Positions 6,498-12,556 of a DNA stretch of 12,556 bases are shown here, in pieces. The stretch lies in contig CAMVMQ010000021.1 of assembly GCA_947168625.1 (NCBI GenBank), positions 1 to 12,556 on the forward strand. Reading direction: 5' to 3'. This DNA is from an uncultured Caryophanales bacterium. Lineage in GTDB: Bacteria > Bacillota_I > Bacilli_A > RF39 > UBA660. Both the position numbers and the translations under genes were made by a program. Within the stretch, counting starts at the first letter, position 1. Each line of letters begins with the position of its first letter. Under the pieces are notes generated by a model. It had not been told where the DNA came from. It ran no database searches and saw nothing but the letters and a program-made list of their open reading frames with translations.

Positions 6498-9400
6498 TTA
6501 CTGTTCTTCTAAAACATCAGAAAAAATTGAATATAGATAGATATTAACATCCTTTTTAAATAATTTTTGAATATAATCCTTATATCCATTTAATTGCTTC
6601 AAATACTCAATATCATTAATATTTTTTAATTTATAATCAATAATACTAATACTATCTTCATATTCCAATAACAAATCAATAATACCATGATAAGACAAAT
6701 TATCTTTATCATAAACGAATTCATATTCCTTATAAACATTTAAATAGTTTAAATCTATCTTATCTATAAAATTATTAATAATTAATTTCTCTTCATCATT
6801 TAAATTATCAGGAATATTTTTAAAATCTATTAATTCAAATAATCTATGTAATTTTCTTCCCTTTTCCAACATTTCTCCTTCTTTTTTAGTAATTAAATTA
6901 TAACTCTTTTTAGAAAAAGAACTATTTTCCTTTTTTAAAGAAAAAATATCTAACTCCTTAACATTTAACTTAACATCACTATTTTCAATATACCCATGAA
7001 TATTATCAGTCTTTAAAATATTATAATCTTTTGTCAAAGATAAATTATCAATATCTATATTTTTAATATACTTGTTAATAATAATTTTAATTGAATAAAA
7101 GAAATCACTAAAAGACTTATACTTTTCCCTAATACTTAAATCAACAATATCTCCTATAGCATTATCTTCATTATCTTTATAAGGAAGAAGCAATATCATT
7201 TTTTCTCTTGCCCTCGTTAAAGCAACATAAAATAGTCTTATTCTCTCACTTATATTTTCCTTAAGATAATTTTTATAACTCAAATTATGATAAATTGTAT
7301 TATATAGAAAATTATCCTTATAAGGAATAACAATACCATAATTAGCATCAAATGAAAATTTAGAAATAGCCTCTTTTATATTAAATTTATTATACAAACT
7401 AGCATAATAAACAACGCCAAACTCTAATCCCTTTGAAGCATGAATAGTCATAATCTTAACCGAAGAAGAGGAAGAGTTACCTACTTTAAATTTAATAGAT
7501 ATTTTATCATCAATTACTCTAGATAAATAATTCTCCAAGTCATAAATAGTATAATTTAAATCATTTAGATTATTTATAATATCATTTAATTTATCAAGTC
7601 TTAAAATATTCTCTTCATAATCACCAATTAAAAATAATTTACTATAAATATCATACTTTTCAATAATAATATCTATTATTTCATTAAGAGAAATATCTTC
7701 GAGCAATAATGAAATATCATAAGCTACTTTATATATACTACTATCATAAAAATTATTATTAATAAAGAAGTTAAATAACGTATCATCATCTATCTCAAAT
7801 AGAAAACTTCTTCCAATCGACATAAATAGCTTCTTAAACTCAATATCAAAGTTTTTCTCTTTAATTTTAATAATAAACGATAAAATATTTTTAATAAGAA
7901 TAATTAATATACCATCAGTTAAATTACTATCTTTTAAAATCGATACCGGAATTCCCTTATATTCAAGGATTTTTTTATATAATTCAAAAGACCTACTATT
8001 ATCTACTAAAATAGCAAAATCACCATATTGAATCTTTCTATTTGAAGATAAATCCCGATCAAATATTTGATAATTACTATTTATTTTATCATTAATATCT
8101 TTAGCAATTATAAAAGATTCAACCTCTTCTTTCGAAAAAGAACTAGTATTATCATAAGCGTATACCTCTATATCATTATTTTGATTATTATATCCCTCAT
8201 TATTATAAGTATTATTACCAAAAATCATCTCATGACTTTGCCTATAAGAAGCCCCACCCAATGTATCATCCATTATTCTTTCAAATATAAGGTTAATATT
8301 ATTAATCACTTCTTCCCTACTTCGAAAATTCTTATTTAAATCAATCTTATGTCCATTAATATTTTTACTATAGTTATCATATTTATTTTTAAAAATATAA
8401 GGATTAGCATTACGAAAACGATATATTGACTGCTTAATATCTCCTACTACATAGACATTATTATTTTCAATATAAGAAATAAATTCTTCTTGAATATCAT
8501 TAGTATCTTGATATTCATCAATTAATATTTCATTTAGATTATTCTTAATCTCTTCTCTTATTTCTTCATTATCACGAACTAGCTTAATTGCTAAAAAAGC
8601 AATATCATGATATTCATAAGCATCATATCTTTTCTTATACTCTGATATTTTATCATCAAGAAGTAATATAATCTTAATAATTTCACTTACATTATTTTTA
8701 AGTAATAGAATACCACTTTTTATTTCTTCTACACTAACAAAGGAACTAAGATCCTTAATTTCCTTTAAAGTACCAGATATTTTTTCTTTATATTTCTTTG
8801 TAATATCTGACGTATTTACACATCTAGGTAATCTTATAGTATCAATTATACTCTTAATATCATCATAATTATTACAAGAATATAATTCTTCTAAAGATAT
8901 ATTTAATTTCTCTAAATAATCACTATCATCAATATACTCAGTATCTTCTCTAATTTTATTAACAAGGCTAAATATATAGTTAATATAAGTATCTATATCA
9001 TTATTAATCTTATCCTCATTAAAATAAATATCTACATAACTATTCAAATATTTCTTCTTATCTGGCTTCAAATCTAATTTATTATTTAAATTAAGTATAT
9101 AATCAAATATTTCACGATCATCTTTAAGACAATAATCTTTAATTAAAGATAAAAAATCTTCATCACCCTTATCATATAATTCATCAAAAATACTATTTAG
9201 AGTATCCTTTTTATATAACTCTATAACAGAAGAATCTATTATCTTAATATTTTCACTAATATTAAGTAAATAATAATACTTTTTAACTAAAGCTAAAGAA
9301 TAAGCATCAAAAGTAGTAATATCAGCACTATCCAAATCATCTAATACCTCTAGTAATCCTTCTTTAGTAAGCTTACTTCTTATTCTATCTTTCATCTCTT

Positions 9401-9578
9401 TAGCAGCCATCTTAGTAAAAGTTAAAATAAGAAGACTTCTGATGGGAACATTATTCTTAACTTTTCTAAGTACTCTTTCCGTTAGAACAGCCGTTTTACC
9501 AGATCCTGCCCCAGCCGATACAATAACATTCGTATTTTCTATATTAATAGCCTCTTCTTGCTCTTTTGTCCATGCCAT
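6498..9578 (-). CDS. addA: ATP-dependent helicase/nuclease subunit A (AddA)
   Basis: AddA is the superfamily 1A helicase-nuclease of the AddAB complex, which resects double-strand DNA ends to produce 3' single strands for RecA. Numbered from the MSIM ATG at 9587, it shows the Q-motif region WTKEQEEAI (6-14), Walker A AGAGSGKT (25-32), LTFTKMAAKEM (55-65), Walker B with DEYQDT (357-362), VVGDIKQSIYRFRNA (380-394), the TIHASKGLEF block (714-723) and motif VI FYVALTRAREK (786-796). The C-terminal RecB-type nuclease has His914, Asp971, Asp984 and Lys986 (GIIDLLLEYE, then IIDYK) and QLNGY (998-1002), so it looks active. At about 1026-1029 residues it is some 200 shorter than Bacillus AddA. I prefer the ATG at 9578 (MAWTKEQ) with GAGATGA (9584-9590) as SD; the ATG at 9587 is the alternative. 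The gene begins shortly after the addB stop. Confidence 0.95.
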   Translation of the reverse strand: MAWTKEQEEAINIENTNVIVSAGAGSGKTAVLTERVLRKVKNNVPIRSLLILTFTKMAAKEMKDRIRSKLTKEGLLEVLDDLDSADITTFDAYSLALVKKYYYLLNISENIKIIDSSVIELYKKDTLNSIFDELYDKGDEDFLSLIKDYCLKDDREIFDYILNLNNKLDLKPDKKKYLNSYVDIYFNEDKINNDIDTYINYIFSLVNKIREDTEYIDDSDYLEKLNISLEELYSCNNYDDIKSIIDTIRLPRCVNTSDITKKYKEKISGTLKEIKDLSSFVSVEEIKSGILLLKNNVSEIIKIILLLDDKISEYKKRYDAYEYHDIAFLAIKLVRDNEEIREEIKNNLNEILIDEYQDTNDIQEEFISYIENNNVYVVGDIKQSIYRFRNANPYIFKNKYDNYSKNINGHKIDLNKNFRSREEVINNINLIFERIMDDTLGGASYRQSHEMIFGNNTYNNEGYNNQNNDIEVYAYDNTSSFSKEEVESFIIAKDINDKINSNYQIFDRDLSSNRKIQYGDFAILVDNSRSFELYKKILEYKGIPVSILKDSNLTDGILIILIKNILSFIIKIKEKNFDIEFKKLFMSIGRSFLFEIDDDTLFNFFINNNFYDSSIYKVAYDISLLLEDISLNEIIDIIIEKYDIYSKLFLIGDYEENILRLDKLNDIINNLNDLNYTIYDLENYLSRVIDDKISIKFKVGNSSSSSVKIMTIHASKGLEFGVVYYASLYNKFNIKEAISKFSFDANYGIVIPYKDNFLYNTIYHNLSYKNYLKENISERIRLFYVALTRAREKMILLLPYKDNEDNAIGDIVDLSIREKYKSFSDFFYSIKIIINKYIKNIDIDNLSLTKDYNILKTDNIHGYIENSDVKLNVKELDIFSLKKENSSFSKKSYNLITKKEGEMLEKGRKLHRLFELIDFKNIPDNLNDEEKLIINNFIDKIDLNYLNVYKEYEFVYDKDNLSYHGIIDLLLEYEDSISIIDYKLKNINDIEYLKQLNGYKDYIQKLFKKDVNIYLYSIFSDVLEEQ

Positions 9579-9607
9579 AATACTCATCTCTTTCTCAAAA
9601 ATAATAT

Positions 9608-11854
9608 TTATTCATTAGTCCTAGTATTGATATATACTAAATCCTTTTCAGTTCTAAAACAAATATCTCTATATGGACAGTATATACAACTTACATTATC
9701 TCCATTAATAACTTTAGGATTAATATTAAAGTCAGCATATAGAATCTCATCTATAGTCTTGTCTATAATCTTATCAGTTTTATCAATCAAACTATTTATT
9801 TCTTCTTCACTTAAAACTTTACTGTAACTATAGAAGCCCTTACTACTAGTTTTCATTCCCCTAATTACCTTTGAAGAATTATAAGTACTATCAAACAATG
9901 CTAATAAGTTTTCATTATTAATTGAATAACCATCTAACTTTAAAGAATCCTCTTTAGCCTCAAAATAATCCTTCTTATTATCAAGATTAGTAACAAGTAA
10001 CTTTTGAAGATAAAAACCAATTACTTTAGTCTTATCAAATTTCATATGATTAGATAAATATAAATATATTGGAAGCTGCATCCCAATACCATAATCAATA
10101 TTATCTAATCTGATATCAGTAGTACCAGTCTTATAATCAATAATAGCTAAATATGTAACCCCATCTATTTCCTTATATTTAATTTTATCTACTACTCCCA
10201 TAAAAGTAACTTTAATATTTTTCTCAATATTTACAAATACTTTTTCTTCATTAAGTTCACTATCCAAAGAACAATATTCTATTTGCTTTCTTAAAGTATC
10301 AATAATAAAATTAATTTCCTCTTTAACATTATTAAGAAAGAATAATTCCCTTTTCGTAAAAGCTCTTTCTTTTTTTATATAATCATCAAAATACTTATCT
10401 AAATCAAAATCCAAATTATCCATACAAGAAAGAAGATAATGACACACATTGCCAATAATAATAGCAAAATCATTCTTTATTATATTTATTTTTAATATAT
10501 TACTAAGGTAATATTTAAATTTACATCTATTATAATCATCTAAATGAGTATAAGAAAGAGTAAGTTTTCCATTTAAATAATTATTAAAATTATCTATATT
10601 AATACCTTTAAATCTATTATCATACATTTTATAACTAATATCATAATTACTAAAAAGAAACTCCATACCTTCTTCCTTAATATTATACTTAGTAAATTTA
10701 TCTAATTTTTCACAAAGAAAAACCTTATTCATCATATCTGAATTATCATATTCATTATTAATTATTAAACTACTAGAAGCATCAATAATATCACTTTTAG
10801 TATAGATATTATCATCATCACTAAGCATATAAGTAATAGTTAAATTCTTAATACCAAGAATTCTTTTCTTTACCCTCTCCCTTTCTATCCTATTAAGATT
10901 AGTACTAATATCTAATCCCAACGCCATTTTTTCTTTATCAGAAAAATAATCATTATCCCTATAAACACATGGAATAAGTTCCTTATTAAAACCCATTAAA
11001 AAAATATAATCATCATCACTAAAATAATCATAAATACTATATAACTGATTATCTTCAATATAAGTATTTTTTAAATCATGGATAATAAGTTCTTTCGCAT
11101 TATTTTTATCTTCAACAAAATAATATTTATTAAAAATATCTAATACCTTTTTTTTAACATTATCATCTTTTATCATACCTAAATCATTAAGATTCTCGAC
11201 ATAATTCTTAATAGATAATATACTATATAAATCATATTTATCAACTTTTAGAGGTATATGAAAAAAATTAAAAATTCTTTTAATACTCTTATAATAAACA
11301 CTAGGAGCTATTACTTTAATGTTCTTTATCTCAATATTTTTTTTAAGTAAATTAACTATCTTATTTGCAACAAATATTACTTCATCATCAATATAATTTG
11401 CATAATAAATTTCTTTAATATCATAAATACTATTCTTAGTCTCTACAATATGATAATTATAACTACCTAGTATCTTCCTATCAAAATTACTTAAATAATC
11501 ATAACCATATAAATATATTTCATGGGAAAGGGCATAATCTCTAAAAAGTTCATCGTAATAAAGTAAATTATTACTGTCTAAATAATCTTTTATTTCAATA
11601 AGTTTCTCCATCTTTTTAGTATTTATACTATCATCAATATAATATAAATTATCTAAATAAAGTAAAGAAATATCATAAGACAGATTGAACTTTTTCATAA
11701 CAGAATATAATGTTTTTTCATCATAAGAAAAAATAACCTTTTTCTTAAAAGATTCTAAAGACATAAACTTAATATTATCACGAAAATTATTTTCTCTTAC
11801 ACTTTTAATTACTTCATTTTTTATATTATCAGGAACTAATAAAATATACTCCAT
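9608..11854 (-). CDS. addB: AddB-type nuclease subunit, N-terminally reduced
   Basis: This is the partner of AddA: an inactivated helicase-like protein with a RecB-family nuclease that cuts the other strand and reads Chi. At 748 residues it is about 400 shorter than Bacillus AddB. No Walker A is visible anywhere; the N-terminus (MEYILLVPDNIKNEVIKSV) starts directly with a core fold. Residues about 280-345 retain a helicase-like region (FLMGFNKELIP, then RERVKKRILG and LTITYML). The C-terminal PDDEXK domain has His472 (GNVCHYLL), Asp556 (GVVDKIKY), Asp573-Tyr-Lys575 (IIDYKTG) and the QLPIYLYL segment (593-600). Four cysteines fit the AddB 4Fe-4S cluster: Cys444 (YNRCKF) and Cys723, Cys726 and Cys732 (CIYCPYRDIC). 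The ATG at 11854 follows an AGAAAGAGTGG SD. There is no room upstream for a longer gene, so the reduction is real. It heads addB-addA with its own promoter. Confidence 0.92.
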   Translation of the reverse strand: MEYILLVPDNIKNEVIKSVRENNFRDNIKFMSLESFKKKVIFSYDEKTLYSVMKKFNLSYDISLLYLDNLYYIDDSINTKKMEKLIEIKDYLDSNNLLYYDELFRDYALSHEIYLYGYDYLSNFDRKILGSYNYHIVETKNSIYDIKEIYYANYIDDEVIFVANKIVNLLKKNIEIKNIKVIAPSVYYKSIKRIFNFFHIPLKVDKYDLYSILSIKNYVENLNDLGMIKDDNVKKKVLDIFNKYYFVEDKNNAKELIIHDLKNTYIEDNQLYSIYDYFSDDDYIFLMGFNKELIPCVYRDNDYFSDKEKMALGLDISTNLNRIERERVKKRILGIKNLTITYMLSDDDNIYTKSDIIDASSSLIINNEYDNSDMMNKVFLCEKLDKFTKYNIKEEGMEFLFSNYDISYKMYDNRFKGINIDNFNNYLNGKLTLSYTHLDDYNRCKFKYYLSNILKINIIKNDFAIIIGNVCHYLLSCMDNLDFDLDKYFDDYIKKERAFTKRELFFLNNVKEEINFIIDTLRKQIEYCSLDSELNEEKVFVNIEKNIKVTFMGVVDKIKYKEIDGVTYLAIIDYKTGTTDIRLDNIDYGIGMQLPIYLYLSNHMKFDKTKVIGFYLQKLLVTNLDNKKDYFEAKEDSLKLDGYSINNENLLALFDSTYNSSKVIRGMKTSSKGFYSYSKVLSEEEINSLIDKTDKIIDKTIDEILYADFNINPKVINGDNVSCIYCPYRDICFRTEKDLVYINTRTNE

Positions 11855-11874
11855 CTTACCACTCTTTCTTAAAT

Positions 11875-11903
11875 ATTATCACATAATAAAATTAAAATGT
11901 AAA
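11875..11903 (-). promoter_or_regulatory. Sigma-A-type promoter of addB-addA
   Basis: The minus strand reads TTTACA (11898-11903), 17 bases, GATAAT (11875-11880), with TG one base before the -10. It lies directly after the spoVS terminator tract. A start near 11868 gives a leader of about 14 bases. This is the best promoter match in the window. Confidence 0.65.
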
Positions 11904-11904
11904 G

Positions 11905-11927
11905 AAAAAAAGAAGCTATTTAGCTTC
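11905..11927 (-). terminator. Intrinsic terminator of spoVS
   Basis: The minus strand has GAAGCT, loop AAAT, AGCTTC and seven T (11905-11911). The 6-bp stem holds two central G-C and two outer G-C/A-T pairs. The last spoVS codons and its TAG stop form the left arm and loop, so the terminator is embedded in the gene end. Confidence 0.85.
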
Positions 11928-12182
11928 GACAATTAACTTAATAGCGGTTCTTTCTTCTCCATCAATGTTAATATCAATAAATGCTGGAGTACATACCAAG
12001 TTTTTACCAGATGGAGCTACAAAACCTCTCGCAATTGCAATACTTTTAATTGCTTGGTTAAGAGCTCCTGCTCCAATTGCCTGCATCTCAACAATTCCTT
12101 TTTCGCGAAAAGTATTAGCAAGTGCTCCTGCTACACTATTAGGGTTAGACTTCGATGAAACTTTAATTGTTTCTATATTCAT
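11916..12182 (-). CDS. spoVS: Stage V sporulation protein S
   Basis: SpoVS is a small Alba-like, probably nucleic-acid-binding protein; in Bacillus subtilis its loss blocks sporulation at stage V and alters septation and spore coat assembly. The 88-residue product is nearly full consensus: IKVSSKSNPNSVAGALANTF (about 6-25), QAIGAGALNQAIKSIAIARG (about 35-54), FVAPSGKNLVC (55-65) and DGEERTAIKLIVEAK (74-88). I chose the ATG at 12182, with AAAGGA (12191-12196) eight bases upstream; a GTG at 12203 would add seven residues that the family lacks and would remove this SD. The gene is monocistronic, with a terminator on its stop codon. Bacillus spoVS uses SigH; I see no convincing SigH site here. 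A long inverted repeat covers its SD (separate entry). Codon usage and composition agree with its neighbours. Confidence 0.96.
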   Translation of the reverse strand: MNIETIKVSSKSNPNSVAGALANTFREKGIVEMQAIGAGALNQAIKSIAIARGFVAPSGKNLVCTPAFIDINIDGEERTAIKLIVEAK

Positions 12183-12189
12183 TTTATCA

Positions 12190-12230
12190 TTCCTTTCTTT
12201 CACAATAAATAATATGTGTAAAGAAAAGAA
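12190..12230 (-). promoter_or_regulatory. Inverted repeat covering the spoVS Shine-Dalgarno
   Basis: On the minus strand, 12230-12215 (TTCTTTTCTTTACACA) can pair with 12204-12190 (TGTGAAAGAAAGGAA): 15 pairs, one bulged A (12219) and one G-T pair, with a 10-base loop. The right arm contains the SD AAAGGA, so in RNA it could block ribosome entry; in DNA it could be an operator. It forms in RNA only if transcription begins upstream of 12230. Confidence 0.45.
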
Positions 12231-12237
12231 ATATTAA
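12209..12237 (-). promoter_or_regulatory. Possible promoter for spoVS
   Basis: The minus strand reads TTAATA (12232-12237), 17 bases, TATTAT (12209-12214): 4 of 6 and 5 of 6 against the sigma-A consensus. Its start near 12202 would lie inside the inverted repeat, so the RNA hairpin would not form. It sits just after the upstream terminator. Confidence 0.35.
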
Positions 12238-12263
12238 AAATAGTGAATTATTTTTCACTATTT
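12236..12263 (-). terminator. Terminator upstream of spoVS
   Basis: The minus strand has AAATAGTGAA, a 6-base loop (AAATAA) and TTCACTATTT within a T run (12236-12240). This is a perfect 10-bp stem with two G-C pairs. It lies about 75 bases after the acetyltransferase stop and most simply ends that gene; alternatively it is the end of a leader RNA for spoVS. Confidence 0.65.
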
Positions 12264-12301
12264 ATACCTCTTAAACAGTTGCTTTATCACTAGGATTTTT
12301 T

Positions 12302-12329
12302 ACTAACCCCCACTATTTGACAAAGAGTC
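12302..12329 (-). other. G-rich segment resembling an insertion-sequence end
   Basis: The minus strand reads GACTCTTTGTCAAATAGTGG followed by GGGTTAGT. A run of five G is exceptional in this AT-rich DNA. From memory the segment resembles terminal repeats of ISL3-family elements (which start like GGCTCTTTGTCAA), but I could not search, and no transposase or second end is present. It is at most a remnant or solo end. Confidence 0.3.
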
Positions 12330-12337
12330 TACTTTAT

Positions 12338-12556
12338 TTATCTTATATTTTTTCTAAATTCATCTTTTGTTATAGCATAAACATAATTAGTTATTGGCTT
12401 ACCATTTTTTATCCAAGAATTTTCTTCTTCTTTATATAATTTAAATCCTAATTTTTCTATTAAGCCTTTAGATTTAACATTACCTTCTTCATAACCACAT
12501 ATAATATTATTAAAACCAATACTAAATAAATATTTCATAACTTCTAAAACGGCTTC
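12338..12556 (-). CDS. GNAT acetyltransferase, C-terminal part only
   Basis: The reading frame is open to the right edge; 72 codons are visible, starting EAVLEVMKYLFSIGFNNIIC. The pattern, an amphipathic helix then N-x-x-S-x-x-L-x-E-K-L-G-F (NVKSKGLIEKLGF), is the C-terminal half of a RimJ/RimL-type GNAT fold: the helix before beta-5 and the conserved Asn/Ser that contact acetyl-CoA, then the closing strands, here with INGKP-like turn residues (WIKNGKPITNYVYAIT). The Met at 12538 is internal, not a start, because sequence homologous to the family continues upstream of it. Substrate cannot be told from this part; relatives acetylate ribosomal protein N-termini or small molecules. The stop at 12338 is followed by the G-rich segment and a hairpin terminator. 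Confidence 0.85.
   Translation of the reverse strand, partial: EAVLEVMKYLFSIGFNNIICGYEEGNVKSKGLIEKLGFKLYKEEENSWIKNGKPITNYVYAITKDEFRKNIR

Noticed and set aside
8067..8339. Open frame on the plus strand opposite addA
   Set aside because: It lies antisense within the helicase coding region, has a low-complexity Ile/Tyr-rich product, no SD and no family pattern.
9558..9827. Open frame on the plus strand opposite the addA start and addB end
   Set aside because: It is antisense to two well-supported genes and shows no recognisable domain or SD.
11965..12237. Open frame on the plus strand opposite spoVS
   Set aside because: spoVS in the other direction is near consensus; this frame mirrors its codons.

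Overview
The window is very AT-rich DNA (by eye below 30% GC) from a low-GC Gram-positive, endospore-forming bacterium. The signs are a core spoVA operon (spoVAC, spoVAD, spoVAE), spoVS, a SpoVB-type flippase, AddAB in place of RecBCD, and GGAGG/GGTGAT Shine-Dalgarno (SD) sites. The genetic code is standard: spoVAD and smpB end in TGA at the expected lengths and Trp is TGG. A BspA/DUF285 leucine-rich repeat protein and the reduced AddA/AddB sizes suggest a host-associated, somewhat streamlined lineage of Bacilli/Erysipelotrichia-like Firmicutes. That placement is inference.

Layout from the right edge, where almost everything lies on the minus strand. First comes the 3' part of a GNAT acetyltransferase. 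Next is a 134-bp spacer holding an unusual G-rich segment (possible insertion-sequence end), a terminator and a leader inverted repeat. Then follow spoVS with a terminator on its stop codon, and an addB-addA operon with a good sigma-A-type promoter. Next is a single surface-protein gene with its own promoter and seven to eight 26-residue repeats. This gene converges on the only plus-strand gene, a SpoVB/MurJ-superfamily flippase, across a shared hairpin terminator. The flippase is divergent from spoVAC-spoVAD-spoVAE, and a SigG-like element lies in the 75-bp gap. Finally there is smpB-ylbF-rsmD, a strong terminator, and the 5' end of a type IV prepilin gene cut by the left edge.

Functional themes: spore core dipicolinic acid loading (SpoVAC/D/E), spore cortex and wall assembly (SpoVB-like, SpoVS), double-strand break repair (AddAB), ribosome and RNA quality control (SmpB, YlbF-like, RsmD), and cell-surface functions (LRR protein, prepilin). 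I see no defence system, prophage, CRISPR array, complete insertion sequence, tRNA or rRNA. The most interesting points are: the reduced AddB without a Walker A helicase-like N-terminus; DAPY in place of DPPY in RsmD; a possible SD-sequestering hairpin before spoVS; the in-frame 40-bp exact repeat in the LRR gene; the IS-end-like segment near the right edge; and the repeated use of stop codons inside terminator hairpins. I found no convincing wholly new system.
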